DNA of 64,000 bases from Azolla caroliniana (lineage: Eukaryota > Polypodiophyta). Location of the stretch: positions 992,001 through 1,056,000 of the forward strand of contig JBHGNT010000014.1 in the NCBI GenBank assembly GCA_043228905.1. Direction: 5' to 3'. A program made the translations under genes and the position numbers. Shown here piece by piece: positions 11,901 to 24,608 of the stretch (position 1 is its first letter; each line of letters starts with the position of its first letter). Under the pieces are notes generated by a model, which saw nothing but the letters and a program-made list of their open reading frames with translations, did no database searches and was not told the origin of the DNA.

Positions 11901-14900
11901 AACATTGTCTTCCATAAAGATAGAATGAAGTTGTCTAGAAGGTAAAACATGAAAATAAGACATTCATGAGAGTTTTTCTAACCCCTAACCCCCAACAAAA
12001 CATGTAAGGATGAAAACATCCCATACAAGAATGGACAAATTTGAGAATGTGGTTTTGTTATATGGACAAATGATTTATTCAAATTTCCTTAAGTTACAAA
12101 GTGGGGATCACCATGCATTATCTTACATCATTTGTTGTGGAGAGCATTTGACAATTTGTCCAATAAACCTTGATCCTAAGAACATGCCACACCTATGCAT
12201 CTAGCATGTCAAGAATTGGTTATCCATAACAATATCTTTAAATTATAATTTGGCTATCCATTAAGTTTATGCCAGTGAAAGATCCATTGCAAACACTTAC
12301 ACTGATCATGACACAAGTGCATTCTTTTCTCATGTAACAAAGTTCAAAGGACTTGTCTTTCTTAAGAATGAATCAAGTTTTAAAAAGATAAAAAAATACT
12401 TGCACAATTTACTATTATTAACATAGATATGGATGATTGGTTGCCCAAAAGTGATATAGTCATTTTGTGCATATTAAATAGGTTTTCACAAGCCACCTCT
12501 ATCAATAGACATCTTGTTCTCTTATAATATCTAGTATGGTCGTATCAACAACTTCTAAAGTCAATCATTTATCAAACAACAAGAGCATCAATAATTGAAA
12601 GTAGGTGGAACCCATGGTAGTAGTAGACCATGCTTCTAATAAGGTGGGGAATCTTGAGTGCCCTCTTTTGAGAAATAAGAGAATTAAGAGTATATATAAA
12701 AGAAGTGCATTATCAAGCATACTTGATTGTTCAAAAGTCCATGCTTCTATGTCATATTTTATATGTACTATGAGATACTATTATACACAACCTTTTCTTA
12801 GCATCGACTTTCTAAGTAGCCAATCTATTCTTTTGAAAAGTTATGATAAAGCAAAACTTATTTCCCACTTGGTTACTGTAAATTGGTTATGTTAACCTCA
12901 CATATGCATTTACAATTTGATTATGTGCTTAATCTTAATCTTAAGAATTACAGACAAGATGCATTGTCATGTTTACATTATGTCTTGTTAATTTAGGCAC
13001 TATTATTCAACAACATGTCATACATTATTATCCTCTATTGTCTCTCATCAAGTTTGTTATGAGATGCAAGTTGAATGTATAGCCATAGTCTATCTTATGT
13101 GCATGTGTTGTTTTATTTAGATGGTTGCTCGAAGTATTTACAAGCTTTACTTCACAATTGGCATACACGTGTAGCTTGATATGCATACATAGGAGAATAG
13201 TCTTCTATGAGATGTTCTGCATTACTTTATCATAATAATAGCTTCACATATGGTCACACAATTAAGAGGAAAAGAGACACAATTCAATGTGCTATTACTT
13301 TATATACAATTCTAATAGTGTCATGCTATTCAATACAAAAATTCTAGTTTATGAGGGCATGGTAATCCTTGAGCCAGTATCATATGAATTTTAAATTCTT
13401 TCATACAAAAATCGCCTTTTTACATGAAAGGCCACTTGTAAGAGAAGGTTCAAGAAGGTGAAAATTAGATGGAAGATTTTGGTTATACACATCAACGTCA
13501 AAACACATACACAATTAGAAGTTGAAAACCGACTTCGGTTATTGTGGCATCTCACAAGTTATTCGAAATAGTTTAATCTTAGACCAACACTAAAAAATAG
13601 AACCCAAGGTCAAGACAAGGAAATTTTGATATGGATGGTCGAGTGTATAACAAAACGAAAAGTTTTCGTTGAATGCAATCACACCTAAAGAGAGCATATT
13701 GTTCTCAATTGAAAGATGATCACAACTTACATCTACAACTATGACATCAATAAACCAATCGCAATATAAGTTGCATAAAGTGCATGCGGACGTGTAAAAA
13801 TAGACTTGATTCCATCTATCACATATCCTCATTTGATCGATGTCATCGTGTGTTGGCACATCTACAAGTTTCCCTTGTTATGTAATTGATTATCCTTGTG
13901 TAGATATATGGCCATATAGGTTGTCTACGTATGCGTATTTAACGTTTAGATGTGTATAATATCTCATGAATGGTATGTGTACGTTACCATGTCCAAACAA
14001 TATGAATAATACATACTTATCCAAAAAAACTTTGAATGTCATTGATATTAAAAAAAAATTAAAATGTACATGTGATATTCAAAATTATTAGAAAATTCTC
14101 CTTCAAAAAAAGCTTTTGTAAAAATCTCCCGTACATCCTAAGCAAACACCCATGATGCCCAATTTTCTTGATGTAGCTACAAGTTATAAGCTTTGAGATG
14201 TTGGAGTTGAATAGTGACAACTTGGTAACGTTTTTGCCATTCTTAATTTAAGATTTAGTAACATTATTACCTTTTGTAGTTAAATCTAAAGTTAAAGTCA
14301 AAGAGTTTGGTGCATTTTTGTTAAGTAGTTCTAAAGGTTTGTATTAGTAACAAACACCATGAACGTCTTGCTTTGCTTTTTAATGCCTAAATGATGTTGG
14401 ACCATTTGGTGCTTTGCTATATTATGGATCCTACGTTGAAGTTTCTTGATGGAGCATGGTCTTGCTATTCTCAAGGTATGGCATATTTGGCATTGCTCTT
14501 CCTGCTTGGGAAATTTATGTTTGATCCTACATCATAAGTAACATTATTGAAGTTAAGTTATATATTGTTGATATCCGAGAATTTGACGTGTTATATCCAC
14601 ATGATTGACATAGATCTTATGTGTTTATGTGTAAATGATTTGTATACATGTGGATGCACGTGGGTGATGGTGTTGAATTCGCCCTAAGGAACAACAAATC
14701 CTTGATATGATTGGCAAAGAGACAAGTATTGCTTTCCAATCAACTTTATACATGTAACTTCGTGGGGACCAGTGGAGCTCTTAAAATTGTTACACATATA
14801 CAATTTCCTTACACTCATAAATCTAAGGCAGTCTACTATGATACATGAGTATTGCAATTTTTAGTAGTTATCACGTGATGTGATATTGACATAGTTTTTA

Positions 14901-15526
14901 AAAGAACCCATGATTTCACTCTCTCATTCAAGTGATGCTCTCTTACTTTCTAGGTCCCAGATACGTTATGGTAATTGTCGAGCTCACTAAGAAATAAGAC
15001 CTTAGAGGCAATTTCAACATCAACCAAGATAAAGTGCCGGCAAAAGATATATTCCCCTTTTTTTCGGATTGGGTATTGCCATGCTTGATTGAATTCCAAT
15101 CAACATGGGGCAATGATTTTGTCCACTGATTAAAATTTTCTTTAGTAAAGAGGGGGAATGCACTATTTTTGAAAGAAGACACGATATTCATCCGTACAAG
15201 CTTGTAGATCACTGATCGAATATGTCCTTTTCTATGAAATATGATCACAAAAGAAGGAAAGAATGCTTTCAAAGAAGATTATATATAATAGATATTCATC
15301 CATACAAGCTTGTAAAACAAAACTGTCACAATTAATGGAGATGGTGGGACGGCATTATGCATTAGGTTACACTCTTGTAAGATACAAAAGAGAGGTTACA
15401 TGTATATTAAGATACAAGGAGTACATAGATTAATGAAGGGCTATGGTATACAAAGAATACATTGTTTCGGTAAGCCGAGATCACCAAGAACATCTATAGA
15501 TCCTCGACGGGGTGCAACAAAACGTG
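11901..15526. other. Intergenic, no gene recognised
   Basis: AT-rich DNA between the LINE relic and the PIP5K stop codon. A short duplicate of ATTCATCC.TACAAGCTTGT occurs at about 15188 and 15294. Open frames (for example 14943-15272 on the - strand) show no convincing domain. Confidence 0.45.
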
Positions 15527-18500
15527 CTATACGAGGTTCTCTGGGAAGACCTTCTTTAGAAACTCTTGAAACCTTTGAGAGTAAAGGTGCGGATCGACAG
15601 CCGATATCGAGACAGAATCGAATTGGAACGACTTATACGCATGCTCGATCTTCTTCACCACATTGTACTCCTGCAAGATATCGATGATGCCGAAGCATAG
15701 GACGACATCATACGACTCAGCGAAAGAATCCTCTCCTGGAGACACATCTCCACCGGTCACATTTTTCGACTTCTTTTCAGCCCTTGCAGGCATGTTGGCA
15801 CCTAGCTGGATTTGAAGCCTAGTTGGTGTAATGCCAAAAAACAAGGAACTAAAGCTTAGAACATATTAGAATTTCTATGTTTAAAAAGATAGCACGTGCA
15901 AACGGTGTTATCAAGATAATCAAAAGACCTGTATGTGCACAAAACATTATTCTAAAGATGATCGGAGCCTGGTGGTTTGAGCCCCTTCCCAAATAAGCCG
16001 ACTCCCACCATGTCCCGGTTAAGCAAATTAATAATAAGATACCAAAGTGTGAAAAACAATCGCACCTTGTTGTCCCAGCGAGGAGGTCCACTTGTCCATC
16101 ACCAGCGATTGCAGCCCTCAATGAGCTACCACGAATATGGGATCCTTGTGTTTTGTCATTTGGTTCATGAGCCACCAGCACCAGGCTTTGTGGATATACG
16201 CCTAAAATGTAGCAAGTGGTTTTCAAACATATAATAGTGAACGCGATGAACATGAAAGGGTCTCGACTGGAGCCCCAAAACACCAAAGAATTCCCAACAT
16301 TTTTCATTATTTACCAGAGTACCCCCCTCAAGTTTCAGAAAATTACCACAATATTCCTCACCAACACACACACCCCTAGCATTTTTCATCTTTACCAAAA
16401 TACCCCTGAAGTGTCCGAAAATTACCACAACATACACCCCTCTGTTTATAGTCAATGTTGTGTTAGAAGACACACATCTCTCTGTAGTTGTTGATCTTGT
16501 ACTACATAGGGTGTCTTCTGGTAATTTTTTCAAAAACTTCGAGGTATTCTGGTAAATATCCAAAACCTTAGGGGGGTATTGCGGTTTCCTTCCCAATGAC
16601 CAAAGATTTCTTCCAAGATTGTCATTAAGGTTGTAAAGCTACAGGAGTTATGTATTAGTTCATGATGGTGGACACTTAATGGTTTTGGGATTTGTTTGCA
16701 TGTGTGTTGAGATGTTACCAACAATCGTCGGCGTTGTTCCTCCTTCCTTTGCATCTTTGTTTGTATTCAAAGTTTGGTAATTTGGTGCCCTAAAGTGAAG
16801 CCCTAACAGAAGGCTGTAGTCCATGATTTGCTGGGAGACAAGAAAATTGCAATCATCCTCGATTTGCCTGTAAAACAAATATTGCGATCGCAATTAACTT
16901 CCACCATCGCCCTTTCTATTCATTTTTTTCCGCGGTCAGCCCAAAGTTCTCACTAGCCCATCCACCCAAGTTCAGATCTCACTATTTGCACCAGTTTAAG
17001 AAATGCCCTCTCTCTTGGTTGGCTTGCTGGTTTAAAATCACAGGGTAGTTCTAACCTCGCTAAGGGCTCGGCCCCATACCCATAGATTGTGTTTGGTCTC
17101 CCATGTTTAGAAGCAACTCGGCGCAATAAACCAAAAATAAGAAAACACTATGTAGGCACAGTAGTAATCGCTCTTTACCTTAGAAGAGCATCCCGCCACG
17201 ATGGTTCCAAATGGAAAGTAAAGTCCAAATCGAGGTCTTTTAGTGTTGTCGTCTCATCTATCTCAATCTTATCCGTCGACCGCCCTAGTGACGATCCTTT
17301 CAAGTCAAACCGACGATGAATCCTCAATTCAGTGCAAAAGACATTGCCCATCACTACAAACCGAACCTTCAAAAGACAAAAAGCAAATGGCATGTTAGTC
17401 TACAACTAAGTTAATAACCCTCATATAAAGCCTCTGAATAAAGAAGCACATTCATTTATTTGGGACTTGAAAAGGAGGGTTTCCGTTGTACCTTGTGGCC
17501 ACCCACAAGCTTGATACGATGAAGACCAAAAAACTTCGTGACCAAGGTGTTTTCATATTTGCAAACATGGCTGTAGTAGTGCGGTAGCATTTTTAATAGA
17601 ATCTGTATCATATACCCAAAATGCAAGAGATCTGATTATAACAGGGTGTTTGGCGGTAGTACTAATGAGGCCCACAATAGTTAGCCAACTATTTCTTCGA
17701 AGTTGTATATAGTTTTTCTACATACTATTCGCATTGCCTTTCTGGAAGGAAAACTATTGTTTTCAAGATTCTATTTTGAAAACAATAGCCTTAAAACTAT
17801 GAATCAATAATAAGCTCCTATGCCACATCAGTATATGGAACTAATTGCTAGTTCTTTCTATCACTTGCTTTTTATTCCTTTCCTAAGAAGTTTCAAGGCA
17901 TATGTTTCTCTTTTTATTGTGTTTTGAATGTAATAATGCCTTGTTTCATAAATAACAACGGAGCAAATGAAATATCCTAATATATACGATATCTTAAATA
18001 CATACCTTAAGTTCTTGTTTTCGTAAAGTCTTGATAAGAAAACGATCATCGTGGGAAAGAAAAAATATGCTCCCACTTTTCCCTGGCGACGAAAGCTCTC
18101 TCAATGCATCGTTTCCACAGATCGTCAACATGTAATCAGCCGCATCGATTTTGAACATCTCACGTAATGTCCTGAAATTCCCATTGAGAAAAAAAGTTTA
18201 TATATTCTATAGCATAAAGAAAAAGGAAGAAAGAAAAGACAGATTAATTTGTCCCTCCCTAAAAGACCACAAAATGGCCAACAGAGACCTAAACGAACAA
18301 AGATTACAATCCTCTGATGTCGACATGAGCAACAAAAGAAAGATGTGTTTGTTTTTGTAATTAAAAAAAAACTTACTGAAACGCCCATAAGAAAAATATC
18401 TATGTGTATAAAAATAGATAAATAAAAAAGAGGGTTTGTTCTATAGTATGAAGACATATGACCTAGACATCGTTATTTCTTACCTGAATACAAGGGGGCA

Positions 18501-20387
18501 GTAATCTTTCCATCTAAAATCGACAGAGTGATGACATGGTGTTGTATGAGAGCCTTCTCGGGGGAAATTCATCCAGATCCTTGCTTTGTTCCCGAAATCC
18601 GACGGTTCGAGCTCCCTGTTGAGATGATCTAACTTTCCTACACTCCACCTATAACAAAACCAAGACAATCGAATTTTGCTAAATCTTACAAAAGATAACA
18701 CACAAACCTAGCATCACTATAATCTCCACATGCACGAAAACCATCTTCATTCATTTCAATCCATCCATACAAACCTACAATCATCTCATCAATGTGTCAT
18801 TCATATAGCTACATAACTTTGATTCGTTCATTGGGTCATATCAGTTTTTTCAATTTCAAATTTGATGCAAACGTTTTTCATTTCTCAACTACATACAGTT
18901 GGAAAACATTCCAGCAAAATTTCTCTCGTTTACTTTCTGAAATCGAGGTAAAACGAATTGAGCTTCCACGCACATACAAATAATGAGAATCAGTTGCCAA
19001 ATCTAGAAATCCTTGACCTAGACATGGCAGGCACCTTCTCTAGTAAATAATAAACTCACAAAAATCGTGAGTAATACTAACCCTACTAGTAACTACTTGA
19101 TTTTAAAACACCTGATAGAGCATACCTGATCCCAAGTTGCAAGTCAAGCATAAGGTCATAGCTTCGGTGCCCTTTGATAATGGTTTCCCCAGGTCTCTTG
19201 CTTTCTTTTACTTGTTGTCGTTGTCGATTTCGCTTGTGTCTGGACAGAAGTGGACCTTTCACTATCTCACTTATGAGGACACCTTGAGCATACTCTCTCT
19301 CCACAATTGGTAATATCATAGACTTCTCGAATTGAACTTCATCATCTTCCAAGATGGTTTTACCCCCAATGAACGAGTCCATACCTAGAAACTTCTCAAA
19401 CACGCCTTCCATGCTCCTCTTCCGTTCAAGGCTGACCGCCTTTGTGGGCAACGACTCGGCTTTCCGCAAGAATCCACCCGACGCGCTAACCCCTAATGCA
19501 CGGTTGTTATTCGGTTGGCTTTGCTTTTGCATTGTAGAACCAGAAAGAGCTTTCTGGATGTCGGTCGACGACGTCCTCCACAATCCGAAAGACCCTCTTC
19601 GGCTACGGTTCACATCATTGCTATCCAAATTCTCTATGGACGAGCCACCATTGGGCACGGCCCCAAAACATAATGATGAAGGCTCTGTTCCAGGTGGGTA
19701 ATAAGTACCCTTCCCATCCTTAAGACCTCTACTCCATGTGCCCACATAGCATCCACTATCCACCCATGTGTATACACCTCTCCCATGTTCTTTCCCATTT
19801 GTCCAATTTCCATCAAAAGAGTCACCATTGCTCCACGTAAGCATCCCTTTCCCGAACATACAATCCGATTTCCAACCTCCTGTATATGTGTTCCCATTGC
19901 TCCAAGTGTATGTCCCATGCCCTTCTCTCTTCCCTTGATACCAATTCCCTTTGTAATGGTCACCATTGGCATAATGCTTCTCACCCATCCCATGCTTTAG
20001 GTTCATGATCCAACTCCCAGAGTAAGTCGATCCATTAAGACCAGTATATGTCCCAACGCCATGCAAACATCCATTCAAGAAATTCCCTTCATATGTCGCA
20101 CCATTAGGCCATGTGAACTTCCCTTTACCTGATTCCATTCCTTTGTAGAACTCGCCCTCAAATTTAACACCATCTGGCCATGTGTAGGTATTGTTACCTC
20201 TATCATGACTTGCCACTCCATTGGGCAGTGAGATCCCTCTGCTTAGGGAATGATGAGATGTAGTCAAGGTTCCATTAGGGTTTGATTGTTCTTCAGAAGG
20301 GTGCACTTGGTCTTGTCGATTCCCTTGAGTAGATGGATGCACTTTGTCCCTCTCATGCCGAGTATGAATTACTAAAGAGCTTGACAT
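15527..20387 (-). CDS. PIP5K: MORN-repeat phosphatidylinositol-4-phosphate 5-kinase
   Basis: Makes PI(4,5)P2 from PI4P at the plasma membrane. Exons in coding order: 20387-19126, 18648-18484, 18171-18006, 17602-17492, 17366-17179, 16867-16719, 16201-16066, 15818-15527. Every junction keeps frame; 2469 nt, 822 aa. Residues about 76-232 are seven 23-aa MORN repeats (YxGxW...G.G.Y.W.NG). The kinase begins near [15 protein letters not shown] (406-420) and contains [10 protein letters not shown] (588-597), MDYSLLLG (646-653) and GIIDILQEY (769-777), with the C-terminal [14 protein letters not shown]. This is the plant subfamily B layout. The start was placed at the first in-frame ATG (20387). The frame stays open to about 20447 and beyond without an ATG, so a longer N-terminus from an upstream exon is possible. 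It has an LTR-free but repeat-rich 5' side. Confidence 0.95.
16270..16600. repeat. Foldback/MITE-like element in PIP5K intron 6
   Basis: Two direct copies of a TTACCARARTACCCC...GAAAATTACCACAA block (about 16310-16360 and 16386-16440) are faced by an inverted copy (about 16515-16585, GGTAATTTTTTCAAAAACTT then GGTATTCTGGTAAATAT). The arms are about 70 bp. This structure suggests a small TIR element in the intron. Ends and target duplication are not resolved. Confidence 0.5.
17754..17788. repeat. Perfect 13-bp hairpin in PIP5K intron
   Basis: CTATTGTTTTCAA (17754-17766) and TTGAAAACAATAG (17776-17788) are perfect inverted arms with a 9-base loop. It lies in the intron between exons 3 and 4, about 110 bp after a CAGGGTGTTTGG sequence that resembles a hAT-type MITE end. 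The matching other end was not seen. Confidence 0.6.
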
Positions 20388-21599
20388 GCAGAAAGCTCGG
20401 GATAACGCCGTCTTGACCGATCTAGAAATAGAGGGTAAAAAAGACAAATATCGGAGAATGTTCCTCTTTCGATACCGGGGCCTGATGAAAAAATGGTATC
20501 ATACTAGGGTTCAAGACATATTGAAAAGCTAGATTTCGCGCTTTTTATATTGGAATCCAGGTAATGACAGAAAAAAAAAATCCTCTTTGGGAGATTCAGA
20601 TCAAACTGAAATCTTGCTTTGAAGCATCAAGATGGGGCATACAAAAGGATTGATTTAGCGCCATTGGACCAACCAGAGTTAGAGTAAAAGCTGCTACTGG
20701 AGAATATTGTCTCGTTGGTATCAATCAGAATTTCAATTGATCAAACTGGTATCAGACTTTGATGACCACCCTTTAATAGTGTCAGATCACAAATACTCCT
20801 GTTCGATGATAAGAAATTCAATCAAAATTGTAACAGGGTTTGATCAAACTGTAGTCCTGAATAACTCCAAATTAATGTAAAAAATCCACTATGGGAAGAA
20901 AAGACTCCTCTTTGGCATCAGAGATGTTCTGTCCAGATGAGCCCAGAACTGAATTCAAATTCTGATAGCTCTTCAAGACTGCGATTCTGGATTCAAATTC
21001 TGGTATGTTCAGCCAATTCCTTCGATCTGAAGCTTTGATAATAAAAAAAATGGTATCAGAGCTGGTGAATTAAAACGGTATCCAGCTTTTTAATCATCAG
21101 GATAATATCATTTGGTGATCAAAAGCATATAAGAGATGGATCAGCCGAATTCGGTCACCAAAAGGATGTCAGAGTTTATTGAATTGAGGCAAAAACACTC
21201 AGCCAGACCGCAGAATGTTATTATCCATGAACGTTTGAATGCAGAAACAGAGCCGAGCAGAACTCCCTCTCTCTCTGTTGTATAATAATATGCCTCTCTC
21301 TACCTACATATTTCTATCTCTCTGTAGTAGGAAACAGGGGATTCTATCTCTCTCTCTCTCTTTCTGTTTCTGCGTTCAAGGATCTATGTGTAGATAGCTA
21401 GAGCCAAGCACCAGAGCCTTGAAACATAGCTTAGAAAGAAGAGGTCAGGACAGACAGGAAAAAGGGCAAAATCAAAAGGCTGAGTGTGTTCTTTTCTTCT
21501 TCTGCTGCTGCTGCTTCTTCTTCTTGATTCTCATCATCATCATCATCATCATAAGAAGAAGAAGAAGAAAAAGGTGTTCCTTCCCTAAAATAAAGCTTC
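20388..21599. other. PIP5K 5' flank / probable 5' UTR
   Basis: Upstream of the PIP5K start (to the right, as the gene is on - strand). On the coding strand it contains several CT-rich tracts (about 21270-21370). No other gene is visible. The transcription start could not be located; a TATATATATAT run on the - strand near 22895-22905 is one candidate promoter element, which would put the GA/GT array inside the transcript leader or a leader intron. Confidence 0.4.
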
Positions 21600-21633
21600 T
21601 TCAAGTAGTGATGAGCTCAATGATGATGATGAT

Positions 21634-21665
<32 letters not shown>

Positions 21666-21923
21666 GAGAGAATCTAAAGGTAAAAAACATGTGGACATAC
21701 TGTGGGGGGGGAGGAGCAGGAGGATCTAGAGAAAACACAGAGAGATTAAGTAAAAAAGGGGGGGGGGAGGGAAAGGTGAAGGTAGAAAAGAAGGGAGAGA
21801 GAGAGAGAGAGAGATGGGGTTGTGAAGGAAAAGGAAGAACAGAGAGAAAGAGGACCCACAAACAGAGAGAGACAAGAGAGAGACAATGTGTGTGTGAGAG
21901 ACAGAGAGACAGAGAGACAGAGA

Positions 21924-21957
<34 letters not shown>

Positions 21958-22022
21958 TGACCCACAAACACAGAGTGAGAGACAGAGAGTGTGTGTGTGT
22001 GTGAGAGAAAGAGAGAGAGAGA

Positions 22023-22057
<35 letters not shown>

Positions 22058-22795
22058 TGTGTGTGTGTGTGTGATAGAGAGAGATGACCCACAAACAGAG
22101 AGCGACAGAGACAGAGTGTGTGTTGTGTGAGAGCTCAGAGAAGAGAGAGAGAGAGAGAGAGTAGAGATGGAGAGAGAATGTGAATGTGTAGGAAAGGGGT
22201 AGAGAGAGAGAGAGAGAGAGTGTGTGTGTGTAGGGAAAGGGGTAGAGAGAGTGTGTGTTGTGTGTGTAGGGAAAGGGTAGAGAGAGAGTGTGTGTGTGTA
22301 TGTGTAGGGAAAGAGTAGAGAGTATGTATGTAGGATAGAGAGGAAGAGAGAGAGTCTGTATGTGTGTGGTTAGGAAAGAGTAGAGAGAGGGTGAGACAGA
22401 GAGAGTTTGTGTGTGTGTGTAGGAAAGAGTAGAGATAGATAGATAGGAAAGAGAGAGAGAGAGTGTGTGTGTGTGTGTATGTGTAGGAAAGAGTAGAGAT
22501 AGATAGATAGGAATGAGAGAGAGTGTGTGTGTGTGTAGGTAAGAAGGGTAGAGGAGGAGAGAGAAAGAGTGAGTGTGTGGGAAAGGGTAGAGAGGGAGAG
22601 AGAGAGAGAGAGAGTATGTGTGTGTGTTTCTCTCTCTAGGAAAGGTAGAGAGGGAGAGAGTGAGAGTAGAGTGTGTGTGTGTATAGGAAAGAGTAGAGAG
22701 GGTGTGTGTATAAGGAAGGGGAGAGAGGGAGAGAGAGAGAGAGAGAGTGTGTGTGTGTGTGTAGGCAAGGGTAGAGAGGGAGAGACTTCCTCTTC
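21600..22795. repeat. Compound (GA)n/(GT)n array with minisatellite structure
   Basis: Over 1 kb of alternating GAGAGA and GTGTGT tracts. In the first half, GACCCACAAACA tags recur at about 21853, 21959 and 22085, giving an irregular repeat of about 105-125 bp. In the second half, TAGGAAAGRGTAGAGA tags recur about every 40-60 bp. Two oligo-G runs sit at about 21702 and 21759. Long open frames of Ser/Leu/Thr/His or Arg/Glu/Val here are composition artefacts. Confidence 0.9.
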
Positions 22796-23560
22796 CTGTG
22801 GAGGGTTACAATATGTGTGGTTCTCGATGCTCGAGATTCCGGACATGTACCCGTAAGTTCTCACGGGCTTCTGCCCCGTACATGGGGAAGCTAGTGATAT
22901 ATATATAGAGAGAGAGAGAAGCGATCCCGATATTCTCTTCCGGGTGTGTCGAATGAGTTTTGTGGGAGTCACCCCTGGGCCCTAATGTTTGAGATTTTCT
23001 TCTTCTTTTTCTTCTCAGCGTCCAATGCTCTCGGCAACGTTTTCTGTCAGTGTGCCGAGGGATAGATAGATGTCGTTTTTTACGTCCACTGGAGACCGAT
23101 TGCTATCAACGAGAAAGAAAAGAAGGATATATTATTGTCTTCTAAGTTCTAAGACCAAAATCTGGCCCATCGAGAAAATTTTGATTACAGTAAAATGGGA
23201 TATGTACCCAATCATCGCACGCACACAGAGAGAGAAAGAGAGGGACAATGGAGAAGAAAAGTATACTTGAGAGAGAGAATAGCCACATAGAGAAAGATTG
23301 AATCCAACATAACGTAACCCACGTTGACAAAAGAGAGAGAAAGATACGAAACCATCACAAAGTGACAAAGACAAAATGTGTGTGTGTGTGTGTGTGTACG
23401 ATGATAAAGGGCACCGCCCTTGGCCCCCCCCCCCTCTATTTCCACCACCCACCTATATATACATACATACATCTATAGATGATAGGACTCCTTTTGGAAA
23501 AGAAAACCTCATTTCATCATTGCTATAGTAGCTAGTGATAGAGCAATCATCCATCCGAGA
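22796..23560. other. Non-repetitive island then GA/TG-rich DNA
   Basis: 22796-22890 is unique sequence with two short hairpins (CCCGT...ACGGG at about 22850, GTAC-containing arms near 22845/22877). A TATATATATA run at about 22897 follows. From 23215 onward come further GA, TG and a C(12) run (about 23427). No gene is recognised. Confidence 0.4.
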
Positions 23561-24371
23561 GGATCATTGACTCTGTACTAGCCTTGTCATGGGACGACCG
23601 CTTAACTCATCCGATTGCGACGAGAATGAGACCACGAGCTTTTCAAACACATTGGTGCCATGATTTGGGACCCGCACGCAATGGACGCCACCTTCCTCAG
23701 CCTTTTGGAAAACGGATTTTCATGATATCGTGGTTGTCCACGAGCTGATGGACCACAAATGATAGTGTTGCGAGTTCCGGATGTAATGTAAACTACGGTA
23801 AAGGACTTGGAAAGAAGTGGCCGCTTTAGGACTTGGGAGGCACCAACGGGTTCACAACCTTTTCATATTGCGATTTATCAACATGAGGCCACAATGAGTA
23901 TCGATAGAATTCAATGATATGGCAACAAATTAGTCGAGAGGCCTAAAGTAGGACCCGCACATTCATAATCTCTTGATACAATAACAATCAAAATGTGTGG
24001 CTTACATCAACGTATCCATGATCATCAATGCCATGGAGCATGGTTTCGTGGAAACTCGCAACAATATAAGGATTTGAAGTCACTTGTCCATCATACAACG
24101 GAAGCTCATATGGTATGCTAATAAGTGGAGGTTAAGATGAACATCTTGAGACCTTTTGATTAGAAATGGACCATCATATGGACAATAGGGGGGGGGGGGG
24201 TTCTCATATTTCTTCCCTTTTGGGTTCTCATTTGAATCAACAAAGTGAATCATTCAATTTATGAGAATTTATTATTATAACTCGGCAGTTTGTTCATGTG
24301 TCATCACAAGAGTGGCTCATAAACAGTGTGGCAATAAATTATTAAATTCCCGAAGGCCATCATGAAGGAAA

Positions 24372-24497
24372 ATCATTAAAATTCTAGTTGTCAACGTGTC
24401 ATTATATGATTAAACATTTGATCATTAAAAATCCAGTTAACAATGTGTCATGATGTGGTTAAATGTTGAACCATTAAAAATTTAACAAGGGATGTGG
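24372..24497. repeat. Degenerate ~49-bp tandem repeat, 2.5 copies
   Basis: Units start at about 24372, 24421 and 24471. Each begins ATCATTAAAA or ACCATTAAAA; the first two continue with TAGTTGTCAACGTGTCAT-like and AGTTAACAATGTGTCATG-like sequence. The third unit is partial. Confidence 0.7.
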
Positions 24498-24531
24498 CAA
24501 TATCTTATTCAATAAAAAGGACTTGTAACAC

Positions 24532-24608
24532 CTTCTTTCAATGGTTGAGAATAAACTTCATCTGACTCCCACCAAATTTTACGATGTGGGGTCAACCATT
24601 GGAAGAAG
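24532..24608. repeat. 77-bp inverted repeat with 17-bp arms
   Basis: CTTCTTTCAATGGTTGA (24532-24548) faces TCAACCATTGGAAGAAG (24592-24608), with one mismatch. It could be a minimal MITE or a hairpin. Confidence 0.6.

Noticed and set aside
14943-15272. - strand frame containing PLFTKENFNQW, resembling the start of a Copia gag
   Set aside because: Only this short string resembles gag; the following sequence does not match, and no other Copia feature is near.
20388-20447. A longer PIP5K N-terminus starting at TTG (20447)
   Set aside because: Not an ATG; first in-frame ATG is 20387. An upstream exon remains possible but no acceptor could be chosen.
21419-22972. Long open frames of Ser/Leu/Thr/His or Arg/Glu repeats
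   Set aside because: They come from (GA)n and (GT)n tracts, which are open in several frames on both strands. No start context or domain.
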